Shown here: in pieces, positions 10,460-18,872 of the stretch
Position numbering within the stretch: the stretch's first letter is position 1
Layout of the letters: each line of letters opens with the position of its first letter
Origin: Actinomycetota bacterium
GTDB lineage: Bacteria > Actinomycetota > Acidimicrobiia > Acidimicrobiales > Ilumatobacteraceae
Direction of reading: 5' to 3'
Length of the DNA: 50,064 nt
Assembly (NCBI GenBank): GCA_009711295.1
Contig: WLST01000006.1
Span: forward strand, 1 to 50,064
The notes under the pieces: model-generated
What the model saw: the letters and a program-made list of their open reading frames with translations, nothing else
The model's database searches: none
Told to the model about the DNA's origin: nothing
Position numbers and translations under genes: made by a program

Positions 10460-11380
10460 ATGCCTTTGCATCCTCAGTCACAATTCATCATCAATTTCAT
10501 GGACTCACTTGGCGATAAGCCATTTGAAGAAGACACGCCACAAAACGCGCGCGATATTCGTAATGCGCGCACCACCCCGTCAACCCTGCCCATCTTTGAA
10601 ACAAAAGATATTGATGCTGGTGGCGTGCCCGCACGTTTATACAAGCCGAACAACAACACCAATCTCCCTTTGCTCGTGTACTACCACGGTGGTGGCTGGG
10701 TGCTCGGCAATGTCGACTCACACGATGGCGTCTGCCGTGCGCTTGCCATGCAAAGTGAATGCGCAGTGCTCTCGGTGGAATACCGACTCGCTCCAGAGTT
10801 TCCTTTCCCCATTCCCCTCACCGACAGTGTGACGGCCACTCGTTGGGCCTACGACAACGCAGCATCCATCGGATGTGACGCCACGCGCATTGCCGTAGGC
10901 GGTGACTCTGCTGGCGGAAACTTTGCAGCCATCATTGCCAACATGCAGGTCATTCCATGCGTATACCAACTGCTCATTTACCCGGTCACCGATTGCCAAC
11001 TAGGTCACCCGAGCCATCAAGAGAACAAAGATGGCCCGTTCCTCACACATGCCGGCATGAAGTGGTTCGTGAAGCACTATCTCAGTGGCGACCAAGGAAC
11101 CACCACCGACCCACGTGTTTCACCGTTGCTCGATACTGATGAAGTTCTTGCTGCTGCTCCTCCCGCATTTGTCATTACAGCCGAATTCGACCCGTTGCGT
11201 GATGAAGGCGAGGCATATGCCAAGCGTCTTGCCGCACTCGGCGTTGCTGTGTCGCATGTGCGGTGGTCGAGCCAGTTTCATGGCTTTGTTTCACTCGCCG
11301 ATTTTCTTGACGATGGCAAAGCAGCACTGGCAGCATCGGCTGCAGCACTTCGCAGTGCGTTTACTCCTGCACTCCAATAG
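10460..11380 (+). CDS. Alpha/beta hydrolase, HSL-type esterase/lipase
   Basis: A 306-residue carboxylester hydrolase of the hormone-sensitive-lipase family. It has the oxyanion-hole motif YYHGGGWVLGN, the nucleophile elbow GDSAGGN, the acid region FDPLRDEGEAYA and the histidine in QFHGF. It lacks a signal peptide and so should be cytoplasmic. The start at 10460 fits the family's typical N-terminus (MPLHPQSQFI). It begins 9 bases after the FrhB-like gene and may be its last operon partner. Its final 20 bases overlap the convergent uracil-DNA glycosylase. Confidence 0.92.
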   Translation: MPLHPQSQFIINFMDSLGDKPFEEDTPQNARDIRNARTTPSTLPIFETKDIDAGGVPARLYKPNNNTNLPLLVYYHGGGWVLGNVDSHDGVCRALAMQSECAVLSVEYRLAPEFPFPIPLTDSVTATRWAYDNAASIGCDATRIAVGGDSAGGNFAAIIANMQVIPCVYQLLIYPVTDCQLGHPSHQENKDGPFLTHAGMKWFVKHYLSGDQGTTTDPRVSPLLDTDEVLAAAPPAFVITAEFDPLRDEGEAYAKRLAALGVAVSHVRWSSQFHGFVSLADFLDDGKAALAASAAALRSAFTPALQ

Positions 11381-12050
11381 AGCACAGCTCACGCGCCCGC
11401 GCAAAAATATTGTCGAACATCGGCTCGGTGAGTTTACCGGTAAAGGTATTTTGCTGGCTGGGGTGAAAAGAACAGAGCAAGGTCCACTTGCCGTGTTGCA
11501 CTTCAACACCATGGCCAAATTTTGGACGTGGACGAATATGTAAAAACTCTGTTGCAGCCTGATACGCAAATGCTCCAAGACATACCAACACATGCGCATT
11601 TTCTAAAGCAGCAAATTCACGCTCTAAAAATGGTCTGCATGTCACGCGCTCATCGGGGGTCGGAGCATTTGCTGGCGGCGCACATTTCACTGCTGCAGTA
11701 ACCCAGGCATTACTGAGTGCTAATCCGTCATCAATATGCTGCGACGTTGGTTGATTCGCAAAACCTGCTTTGTGCATTGCGCGGTATAACCAGTCGCCAC
11801 TTTTATCGCCTGTAAACACACGACCGGTTCTATTTGCGCCGTGCGCTGCAGGTGCAAGGCCGAGCACCAGAAGTTGCGCCTGTGTGTCGCCGAAGCCCGG
11901 CACTCCACGACCCCAGTATGTGTCGTCACGAAACATGGCTCGTTTTTCACGCGCAACATCTTCGCGCCATTCAACAAGCCGCGGGCAGGCACGACACAGT
12001 GCAACATCACGGCACACAGCGTCGAGTGGCGAGAGTTTTCGGGCGCCCAT
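11361..12050 (-). CDS. Type 5 (UdgB-like) uracil-DNA glycosylase
   Basis: A 229-residue DNA repair enzyme that excises uracil, and in this family often hypoxanthine, from DNA. It shows the family 4/5 iron-sulfur cysteines at the N-terminus (CRDVALCRACPRL), the motif GLAPAAHGANRTGRVFTGD with Ala in place of the usual catalytic acid (a UdgB hallmark), and the C-terminal HPSQQNTFTGKL. It starts at ATG 12050, 41 bases from the divergent phosphatase gene. Assignment to type 5 rather than type 4 rests on the GLAPAAHGANRTGR motif. Confidence 0.93.
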   Translation of the reverse strand: MGARKLSPLDAVCRDVALCRACPRLVEWREDVAREKRAMFRDDTYWGRGVPGFGDTQAQLLVLGLAPAAHGANRTGRVFTGDKSGDWLYRAMHKAGFANQPTSQHIDDGLALSNAWVTAAVKCAPPANAPTPDERVTCRPFLEREFAALENAHVLVCLGAFAYQAATEFLHIRPRPKFGHGVEVQHGKWTLLCSFHPSQQNTFTGKLTEPMFDNIFARARELCSIGVQE

Positions 12051-12091
12051 ATGTACACAGTAGAGGCAGAACCGATAAGTTCGCAGGTGCT

Positions 12092-12745
12092 ATGGCGTCA
12101 AAAAAAGCAACTCCTCATCACAAGCCCACCACATTGCTCCTCGTGCGTCACGGGCAAACTCCTACCACTGGGCAATCACTGCCCGGCCGTGCGCCTGGCT
12201 TGCACCTCAGCGAAACTGGCCTCAAGCAAGCTGCTGAAGTCGCCGAGCGCCTCGCATCTTTTCCCAAAATCGATGCCATCTACTCTTCGCCCCTTGAACG
12301 CACGCGCGAAACTGCAGCGCCACTTGCGAAACAGCGCAAGCAGAAAGTCATTATCGACAAAGGTCTCATTGAGTGCGACTTTGGCAAATGGACAGGCGGA
12401 AAACTAAGCGACCTCATGAAACTTCCTGAATGGAAAACTGTGCAAAGTGCGCCAAGTACTTTTCGTTTTCCCAACGGCGAAAGTTTTACGGAAATGCAGG
12501 TGCGTATTTCCACAGCACTCGACAACATCCGCCTGCGTCATCCTGGTGGCGTCGTGGTGTGCTTTTCTCATGCCGACCCCATTAAGGCAGCACTTGCTCA
12601 TGCCATGGGCACGCACCTCGATCTCTTTCAACGCATCGTCGTGAGCACGTGCTCTGTGAGCGCGCTTGCTTATGGTGGCGGTGCACCCATTGTTCTCACG
12701 GTGAACTCCACTGGCGGGTCGTTGTCTGAATTGGCCCCATCATGA
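12092..12745 (+). CDS. Histidine phosphatase family protein (MSMEG_4193-type putative phosphomutase)
   Basis: A 217-residue member of the phosphoglycerate mutase-like fold. It has the phospho-histidine motif LLVRHGQT near the N-terminus, IYSSPLERTRETA and the second catalytic histidine in VVCFSHADPIKAAL. The ATG at 12092 is preferred; the longer open frame lies over the start of the divergent glycosylase. Its stop overlaps the next start by 4 bases (ATGA). The order phosphomutase-like, DUF3090, SCO1664 is a known conserved actinobacterial trio of unknown function. Confidence 0.88.
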   Translation: MASKKATPHHKPTTLLLVRHGQTPTTGQSLPGRAPGLHLSETGLKQAAEVAERLASFPKIDAIYSSPLERTRETAAPLAKQRKQKVIIDKGLIECDFGKWTGGKLSDLMKLPEWKTVQSAPSTFRFPNGESFTEMQVRISTALDNIRLRHPGGVVVCFSHADPIKAALAHAMGTHLDLFQRIVVSTCSVSALAYGGGAPIVLTVNSTGGSLSELAPS

Positions 12746-13248
12746 CCACCTATCGCGACTTCGATGCACCCGATGCATTCACCACGACCGCAATTGGTCG
12801 CCCAGGTGAACGTACGTTTCTCATTCAGGTACGCGGCGAAGGCGAAACCATCACAGTGAAATGCGAGAAATCACAAGTTGCGGCCATTGCGCATTACGTG
12901 CGTGAGCTACTTGCCGACTTGCCCGACAGTAAAGATGCACCGCTCCCCGAAGCATTGAGCATCTCACCGAATCCCGATGTTGCTTTTGTTGTGGGGCCAA
13001 TTGGCGTTGCTTACGACCGCGAACTCGACCGCATTGTTATTCATCTCGATGAGATGGTCGACCTCGATGAAGAAGGCGAACCGCTCGACGATGTTGTCGC
13101 GAGTCGCATTCGTGGCTTTCTCACCCGCGCCCAAGCGCTTGCCTTTTGCGATCATGCCGACGATGTTGTTGGCGCGGGGCGTCCCAATTGCCGCTGGTGC
13201 GGACTTCCCATGAACATCGACGGGCATCCGTGCCCACGAATGAACTAA
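12742..13248 (+). CDS. DUF3090 family protein
   Basis: A 168-residue protein of unknown function, restricted as far as I know mainly to Actinobacteria and Chloroflexi. The N-terminal half is beta-rich. A long acidic stretch (HLDEMVDLDEEGEPLDD) precedes a C-terminal zinc-ribbon-like segment with CRWCGLP and HPCPR. It sits between the phosphomutase-like and SCO1664 genes, with ATGA overlap upstream and 7 bases to the next gene. This supports a single operon and shared function. Confidence 0.88.
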   Translation: MTTYRDFDAPDAFTTTAIGRPGERTFLIQVRGEGETITVKCEKSQVAAIAHYVRELLADLPDSKDAPLPEALSISPNPDVAFVVGPIGVAYDRELDRIVIHLDEMVDLDEEGEPLDDVVASRIRGFLTRAQALAFCDHADDVVGAGRPNCRWCGLPMNIDGHPCPRMN

Positions 13249-13255
13249 TTCCTCT

Positions 13256-13978
13256 ATGTCAGCAACTTCACGCGTTGCGCACAGCGACCCGCTCGGCGTT
13301 CTGCAGAATGGAAACATAGAAATTGTTGGTCGCATGCCCTACAGCAGCAACGCCACGTTTTTGGTGAAGATATGTGTTGATGAAGTTGAACAATGCCAGG
13401 CCATTTACAAGCCACTCAAAGGCGAGCAACCACTATGGGATTTCGCGCCCGGCTTGTTTCGCCGCGAAGTAGCCGCTTATGAACTCTCGGAAGCACTAGG
13501 TTTCGACCTCGTTCCACCCACTGTGGTGCGTGATGGTCCTTTTGGTGAAGGCTCCGTGCAGTGGTTCATTGAAGCAAACCCCGAGCTGCACTACTTCACC
13601 TTCATTGAAGACCACCCAGAAACACATGACCAATTACGACTCATGGCAATTTTCGACATCGTAGCCAACAACACCGACCGCAAAGGTGGGCACGTGTTGC
13701 TCGATAGCAACGGACACATTTGGGGCATCGACCACGGCGTGTGCTTTTCAGATGAATTCAAATTACGCACCGTCATTTGGGATTTTGCCACCGAAAAACT
13801 TACTGCAGAGCATCTTTCTGCTTTGGAAAACATTGCTCAACAGGTTCCGTTACGCGTAGCAACACTTCTCAGCGAAGAGGAGGTGACGGCACTGAAAGAA
13901 CGTGTCGATTGGCTCCTTGAAAATAAAGTTTTGCCCTACGACCCATCGGGAAGACGTGTTCCGTGGCCACTTCTGTGA
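13256..13978 (+). CDS. SCO1664 family protein (PI3/4-kinase-like fold)
   Basis: A 240-residue protein with distant likeness to phosphatidylinositol 3/4-kinases and related atypical kinases. AIYKPLKGE provides the ATP-binding lysine region. IFDIVANNTDRKGGHVLL has the catalytic-loop Asp/Asn pattern, and WGIDHGVCF provides the metal-binding Asp. It is the third gene of the conserved trio. Whether it phosphorylates a protein, lipid or small molecule is not known. The next gene follows after 9 bases. Confidence 0.87.
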   Translation: MSATSRVAHSDPLGVLQNGNIEIVGRMPYSSNATFLVKICVDEVEQCQAIYKPLKGEQPLWDFAPGLFRREVAAYELSEALGFDLVPPTVVRDGPFGEGSVQWFIEANPELHYFTFIEDHPETHDQLRLMAIFDIVANNTDRKGGHVLLDSNGHIWGIDHGVCFSDEFKLRTVIWDFATEKLTAEHLSALENIAQQVPLRVATLLSEEEVTALKERVDWLLENKVLPYDPSGRRVPWPLL

Positions 13979-13987
13979 CAATCTGCA

Positions 13988-14977
13988 ATGATGAGTCAAT
14001 ACCTCGATGCGCTTGTTGATCGCGCCGACCTCGACGAAATTATTCGCGAGATCGATGCGCTTTGCGCGAAACGCGAATGGAATGAGCTTGCTTCACTGCG
14101 TAATAAGTGCGCTGCAGCAGTAAAGACCGGACGTCAGGTGTGGCCGGCAGCCACGCTCGCCAATTACCGTCTTGCATTACATGCCGACGCCAAGAACGCA
14201 GCCGAGTCTTTGCAACATCCCACCAGCACATTCAGCATTGGCCCACTCACCGAGGTCATTGCCCAGAGCCATACATGGAATGAAATTCAGAAATACATCA
14301 CCGACCCACCCATGCGTGGTTTTGTTGCCTACGAGCGTGCGATACGTGGCGACACCATTGAGAACGATGAAAGTTTGCAACACATTTTAGAAATTCCCCT
14401 TGCCCTTGGCACGTGGGAGCCGTCGTATGAAGTGCCTTTTTACTCCGACAACGGCGTTGAAGCACCTACACCGCTTCTCACTGCGGTGCCCTTCAACAAA
14501 GTGAAATGCAATACCTCGGCACAGCGTGACGACGACCCCGATATTGAGCAAGCAGTGCGTGGCGTGGTGGAAGCATGGACTGCACAGTCAAATGGCCGCG
14601 TCACATTCGCTGCAGTGTCTGGTGGCATTTCGTCGGCACTCGGCGCACTTGGGCTGAACGAGGCGTACGTGTGCCCTCTCGAGCCAACACAGGTGATGTC
14701 TCTTGTTGCTTGGGCCGGGGCATCGGGTGGCGCACATGGTCGTAGGCGTGGCATGGCGCAGGGTCGCTTTAGTGCATGGTGGCTTGCAACCGCTTTTGCC
14801 GATGCTCTTGAAGAGTGGCCACTACGACCCAACACACTTCTTGCTGAAATGGAAGAACTGCAATGGTTTACCTGGCGCGAGGAAGACCCGCTCCATGGAT
14901 GGCAACTACAACTCGCCGTGGAAGATCCATTTAACGATATGTCGTGGGCATTTTCAGCCCGCGACATATCGTCATGA
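13988..14977 (+). CDS. Uncharacterised protein, fourth gene of the SCO1664 operon
   Basis: A 329-residue soluble protein that I do not firmly recognise. The N-terminal 60 residues are helical and charged. A central region resembles TPLLTAVPFN..., and a glycine-rich segment (AWAGASGGAHGRRRG) is followed by RFSAWWLATAFADAL. It may belong to a DUF6183-like actinobacterial family, but this is a weak recollection. It starts 9 bases after SCO1664 with two tandem ATG codons (13988 and 13991). Its 3' end contains a long inverted repeat that may also terminate transcription. Confidence 0.75.
   Translation: MMSQYLDALVDRADLDEIIREIDALCAKREWNELASLRNKCAAAVKTGRQVWPAATLANYRLALHADAKNAAESLQHPTSTFSIGPLTEVIAQSHTWNEIQKYITDPPMRGFVAYERAIRGDTIENDESLQHILEIPLALGTWEPSYEVPFYSDNGVEAPTPLLTAVPFNKVKCNTSAQRDDDPDIEQAVRGVVEAWTAQSNGRVTFAAVSGGISSALGALGLNEAYVCPLEPTQVMSLVAWAGASGGAHGRRRGMAQGRFSAWWLATAFADALEEWPLRPNTLLAEMEELQWFTWREEDPLHGWQLQLAVEDPFNDMSWAFSARDISS
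14934..14972. terminator. Long hairpin at the convergent ends of the unknown gene and etfA
   Basis: A 16-base-pair inverted repeat (14934-14949 with 14957-14972, one G-T wobble) around the 7-base loop ATTTTCA. It is embedded in the last codons of the + strand gene and ends just before etfA's stop on the other strand. The position between converging genes suggests a bidirectional transcription stop or RNA-end stabiliser. It lacks a T tract, so classical intrinsic termination is uncertain. Confidence 0.55.
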
Positions 14978-14978
14978 A

Positions 14979-15944
14979 TTATCGACCCTTCAAAGCCTCA
15001 ATGAGCTTTGGCAATACTTTGTGCACGTCGCCAACAATGCCGAGGTCGGCAATGCCAAAGATCGGTGCTTCTTTGTCTTTGTTGATGGCGATGATGTTTT
15101 TCGCACCCTTCATACCCACCATGTGCTGTGTTGCACCCGAGATACCAGCAGCAATGTAAACACTTGGCTTCACTACTTTGCCGGTTTGGCCGACTTGGTA
15201 TGAGTAAGGAACCCAACCAGCATCGACAATGGCGCGTGATGCACCAGGTGCACCCTTCAGCAACTTGGCGAGTTCTTCCACCATTGCGTACTTGTCGGCT
15301 TCACCCAGACCGCGGCCACCCGAAACAACAATGTTTGCTTCATCGAGCTTTGGACCAGTGCTTTCTTCAACGTGCACTGCAGTTACTTTTGCGCCACCTG
15401 TTGCACCGAGGTCGGGAACAGCTGCTGCAGCAATAGCAGCAGGAGCGCCACCCGATGCTTCAGCAGCAAAACTCTTTGGACGGAATGCAACGAGGTACGG
15501 GCCTTCGCCAGTAAACGTTGTGGTCACCAAAGTGTTACCACCAAAAATAGGCGTGGTTGCATTCACTGCATCGCCGTCGACAGCAACGTCGATGGAGTTG
15601 GTGAGCACCGACTTATTGAGCTTGACCGACAAGCGTGCCAACACGTCACGACCTTCGTAATTTTGTGGGAACAAAATGAGGTCGGGCTTGTCGCCGCCAT
15701 CGATGATTGCTTTCATTGCACCCGACACAGCAACGCCAGGAAGTTTTCCTGCAAGATCGCCAGTGGCATACACCTTTGTTGCACCAAACTCACCAAGCTG
15801 CGCAGCAATGCCAGAAGCATCGCCACCAAGAACTGCGGTCACATTTGATGAAAGAGAACGGGCCTTGGTGAGGAGCTCAAGAGTTCCTGTTGTTGCAGTA
15901 CCGTTTGTTACCTGGGCAAAAACCCACACACTGTTAATAGCCAT
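14979..15944 (-). CDS. etfA: Electron transfer flavoprotein alpha subunit
   Basis: A 321-residue ETF alpha subunit, which binds FAD and carries electrons from acyl-CoA dehydrogenases to the respiratory chain. The C-terminal FAD domain is clear: VVSGGRGLGEADKYA, GWVPYSYQVGQTGKVV, YIAAGISGATQHMVGMKGA and NKDKEAPIFGIADLGIVGD. It lies 10 bases downstream of etfB. Acyl-CoA dehydrogenase and enoyl-CoA hydratase genes elsewhere in the window fit a fatty-acid-using metabolism. Confidence 0.97.
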   Translation of the reverse strand: MAINSVWVFAQVTNGTATTGTLELLTKARSLSSNVTAVLGGDASGIAAQLGEFGATKVYATGDLAGKLPGVAVSGAMKAIIDGGDKPDLILFPQNYEGRDVLARLSVKLNKSVLTNSIDVAVDGDAVNATTPIFGGNTLVTTTFTGEGPYLVAFRPKSFAAEASGGAPAAIAAAAVPDLGATGGAKVTAVHVEESTGPKLDEANIVVSGGRGLGEADKYAMVEELAKLLKGAPGASRAIVDAGWVPYSYQVGQTGKVVKPSVYIAAGISGATQHMVGMKGAKNIIAINKDKEAPIFGIADLGIVGDVHKVLPKLIEALKGR

Positions 15945-15954
15945 GATTTTTTCC

Positions 15955-16731
15955 TCAGATCACTTTCAGATTTTCTAAGAACGCAACGATCTTGCCGAAC
16001 GACTCGCCGTCGTCTTCTACGATCTCGCCTGCTTGGCGAGCTTCTGCTTGAGCAACAAGCGTGACTTTTTGTCCGGCGCCTGCCCAACCTGCTGGGGTGA
16101 CACCAAGGTCGCTAGCAGTTACTTCTTCAACTGGCTTGCTCTTTGCAGCCATGATGCCTTTGAAGCTTGGGTAACGCGGCTCTACTACACCAGCGGTCAC
16201 GCTGATGAGTGCGGGCAACGCACATTCAACTTCGTCGTAACCCTCTTCGGTTTGACGATCGGCTTTCAATACACCGCCGTCAATTTTTACTTTCTTTGCG
16301 AAGGTAACTGAAGGGAGTCCGAGCACTTCTGCCATTTGTTCTGGAACAGTTCCGGTGTAACCATCGGAAGATTCTGTAGCAGCAATGATGAGGTCGGCTC
16401 CGCCTAAACGTTGCGCTGCGGCAGCAAGAACTTTTGCAGTGGTGAGCGCATCGCTTCCTTGCAATGCTGGGTCGGAAACTAAAATTCCTTTTGCAGCACC
16501 CATGGCAAGCGCAGTACGCATGCCAGCGGTTTCACCGTTTGGTGCCATCGAGATGATGCTCACTTCTCCGCCACCAGCAGCATCGACAAGTTGCAATGCC
16601 ATTTCTACGCCGTATGCGTCGGAGTCATCGAGGATAAGTTTGCCGTCTCGCTTCAGGGTGTTTGTTGCGCCATCTAAGGCACCTGGCAAGGCGGGGTCGG
16701 GAATCTGCTTCACACAGACGATCACGTTCAT
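15955..16731 (-). CDS. etfB: Electron transfer flavoprotein beta subunit
   Basis: A 258-residue ETF beta subunit that pairs with the alpha subunit encoded next. It begins MNVIVCVKQIPDP, typical for the family, which fixes the start at 16731; the open frame further upstream (to 16854) overlaps the divergent lipid kinase gene and is not coding. The signature region AATESSDGYTGTVPEQMAEVLG is present. The start codons of etfB and the divergent kinase are about 70 bases apart, so both promoters must lie in that space. Confidence 0.96.
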   Translation of the reverse strand: MNVIVCVKQIPDPALPGALDGATNTLKRDGKLILDDSDAYGVEMALQLVDAAGGGEVSIISMAPNGETAGMRTALAMGAAKGILVSDPALQGSDALTTAKVLAAAAQRLGGADLIIAATESSDGYTGTVPEQMAEVLGLPSVTFAKKVKIDGGVLKADRQTEEGYDEVECALPALISVTAGVVEPRYPSFKGIMAAKSKPVEEVTASDLGVTPAGWAGAGQKVTLVAQAEARQAGEIVEDDGESFGKIVAFLENLKVI

Positions 16732-16801
16732 GGCTTCTATTGTTACCGCTTGGTTCCGGTTCTGCCTAACCGGCGACAGAAACTGATACCGTTTCCTCGT
16801 T

Positions 16802-17719
16802 GTGCGTGTTCTTCTTGTAGTTAACTCCTTTGCGTCATCGGTCACAGCCCGCAATACGGTTGTGGTCCATCAGCACCTTGCCCGCCACCACACCGTGCAG
16901 GTAGTGGAAACCAACCGCCGCGGGCACGCCACACGCTTTGCCGAAGACGCCGCGCGCCGCGGGCTCGATTGCGTGGTCTCCTTCGGAGGCGACGGCACGC
17001 TCAATGAGGTGGCAACAGGCATAGCCGGCTCAGAAACAGCCTTAGGAGTCCTTCCAGGGGGCTCTACCAACGTCTTTGCCCGCACTCTGGGCATGCCAAA
17101 TGACCCATTAGAGGCAGTGAAGCAACTCACCATGGCACTCGATACCGAACGCATTGCCCCAATCGGTCTTGGCAAGGTCAACGGTCGGTACTTTTGTTTC
17201 CACACTGGGGTGGGTTACGACGCTGCTGTGGTGCGCAATGTTGAACGTCGCGCAGCTTTAAAGCGCTGGCTGGGTCACCCATTGTTTGTTGGTGCAGCAC
17301 TCCACACATGGGCTCTTGGCTATAGCCGCAAAGAGCCACACTTTTCTGTACATGTCGGAGAAGATCAACCGGTCGACGGATTTTTCAGCATTGTGATGAA
17401 TACGAACCCGTACACCTACCTGGGCAAGAAGCCTCTCAATTTGTCGCCACATGCCAACCTCGACACTGGTCTCTCTGTTGTGACCTTCACGTCACTTGCG
17501 GCTCACACTTTGCTGGGGTCGCTCGGCAAAGCAATTCGCAGTGGTGGAGTTCCAGAAAGCAAGCACGTCAAAATTCACGAAGACGTCAAAGCAATGAGTG
17601 TTACTAACGATAGGCCATTCCCGTTTCAACTCGATGGCGACTACCTCGGTGAAACAACCGAGCTGCGCTTTACACACGAGCCTGCAGCAGTGCGCCTCGT
17701 GCAACCACTACTTACGTAG
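16802..17719 (+). CDS. Diacylglycerol kinase-like lipid kinase
   Basis: A 305-residue member of the DagK/LCB5/YegS family, which phosphorylates a lipid hydroxyl using ATP. The nucleotide-binding motif VVSFGGDGTLNEVATG and the substrate-side motif GVLPGGSTNVFARTLGMP are unmistakable. Translation appears to start at GTG 16802. Its final 12 bases overlap the convergent glycerophosphodiesterase, another phospholipid-turnover enzyme. The lipid substrate cannot be decided from sequence. Confidence 0.92.
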   Translation: MRVLLVVNSFASSVTARNTVVVHQHLARHHTVQVVETNRRGHATRFAEDAARRGLDCVVSFGGDGTLNEVATGIAGSETALGVLPGGSTNVFARTLGMPNDPLEAVKQLTMALDTERIAPIGLGKVNGRYFCFHTGVGYDAAVVRNVERRAALKRWLGHPLFVGAALHTWALGYSRKEPHFSVHVGEDQPVDGFFSIVMNTNPYTYLGKKPLNLSPHANLDTGLSVVTFTSLAAHTLLGSLGKAIRSGGVPESKHVKIHEDVKAMSVTNDRPFPFQLDGDYLGETTELRFTHEPAAVRLVQPLLT

Positions 17720-18448
17720 TTTCTCACGACCAAGAACGCGCAACGCCACGTCGGGCACGTTGGTACAAATCGCATCTATTTTCCACGCCGCGAGTTCCGC
17801 CATGCGCACTTCGTCGTCACAGGTCCAGGTATTTACCTGTATTCCGCGGGCATGACACAGGTCGATCAGTTCTTTAGTGAGTAAACCCACCCACGGGTGA
17901 AGCGCACTGTGCCCACTGCGAACGAGACTGTCTACGATATTTTCTGCATCATTTGGGGCCACCACTGTGGTGAGCCACGCGGTGCGCAGTTCCGGAGCAA
18001 CATCGTGCACTTTGTCAATGGTTTCTCGTCGAAACGATGATACGAGAAATCGTGAATTTTCCTTGCGCGCAAGAAGCGCACGCGCGATTACTTCTCCAAC
18101 AAGGTCACTGTTGTCGAAGTCGGGTTCCTTCTCATCATTTTTGATTTCTACATTGACCCACATTCCTGCACATGCATCGAGCGCTTCAGTCATTGTCGGA
18201 ATATGCACAGGAAGTTCACTACGTTGCAGCATGCAAATATCGCGCCCGTCTTCCAAACGTGGGTCGTGATGCACCACCAATTGGCGGTCAGCAGTCAACC
18301 GCACATCGAGCTCTACCCCGTCGGCCCCCATATCGCCAGCGGCACGAAATGCCAACACTGTATTTTCCTGCTCGGCTCGAGAGGCTCCCCGATGGGCCAA
18401 AACGAAGGTTTGAGAGCCAAGTGTTACGGGAACAAAAATTTGATTCAT
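17708..18448 (-). CDS. Glycerophosphodiester phosphodiesterase
   Basis: A 246-residue GDPD-family enzyme that hydrolyses deacylated phospholipids to glycerol-3-phosphate and an alcohol. Catalytic elements are LAHRGASRAEQENT, GVELDVRLTADRQLVVHHDP and WVNVEIKN. The start at 18448 (MNQIFVPVTLG) is chosen over the open frame to 18505 because conserved sequence starts soon after it. There is no signal peptide, so it is likely cytoplasmic. Confidence 0.94.
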   Translation of the reverse strand: MNQIFVPVTLGSQTFVLAHRGASRAEQENTVLAFRAAGDMGADGVELDVRLTADRQLVVHHDPRLEDGRDICMLQRSELPVHIPTMTEALDACAGMWVNVEIKNDEKEPDFDNSDLVGEVIARALLARKENSRFLVSSFRRETIDKVHDVAPELRTAWLTTVVAPNDAENIVDSLVRSGHSALHPWVGLLTKELIDLCHARGIQVNTWTCDDEVRMAELAAWKIDAICTNVPDVALRVLGREKLRK

Positions 18449-18572
18449 AAATCTCAAAGTACTGCTTGTGATTAGCGAATTCCCGACGTAACGTGCCCGA
18501 GCCACAAAGAACTTGCGGCGAAGGAATTATTCACCCGGGCAAAAAAGCCCCTTAGCAATTGCAGGAGATGAA

Positions 18573-18872
18573 GTGACCATCCTCGCTTCAAGCCTCGCGC
18601 TCGGAAGCGCCGACTACACGTGGCGTTCGAACGCGGTATGCCGTGACACTGACCCAGAGTTGTTCTTCCCTGTAGGAACTACAGGCCAAGCACTTCTCCA
18701 ACTCAGCAAGGCAAAAGAAACCTGCGACCAATGCACCGTCAAAGTCGAGTGCTTGCAGTTCGCCATCGATACCAACCAAGACTCTGGTGTATGGGGCGGA
18801 ACTTCAGAAGATGAGCGTCGTGCTATTCGCCGACAAATTGCTGCTCGTCATCGTTCCAGCATTGCTGGCTAA
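18573..18872 (+). CDS. WhiB-family iron-sulfur transcription regulator
   Basis: A 99-residue WhiB-like protein. It has the four cluster cysteines 23, 51, 54 and 60 in the C-xn-C-x2-C-x5-C pattern, the GVWGG turn and a basic C-terminal tail (RRAIRRQIAARHR) for DNA binding. WhiB proteins carry a [4Fe-4S] cluster, sense redox or nitric oxide, and bind the sigma factor. The GTG at 18573 has a strong AGGAG seven bases upstream, so it is preferred over a TTG 60 bases earlier. It is next to a PdtaS-like kinase, the same neighbourhood as whiB1 in mycobacteria. Confidence 0.93.
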   Translation: MTILASSLALGSADYTWRSNAVCRDTDPELFFPVGTTGQALLQLSKAKETCDQCTVKVECLQFAIDTNQDSGVWGGTSEDERRAIRRQIAARHRSSIAG

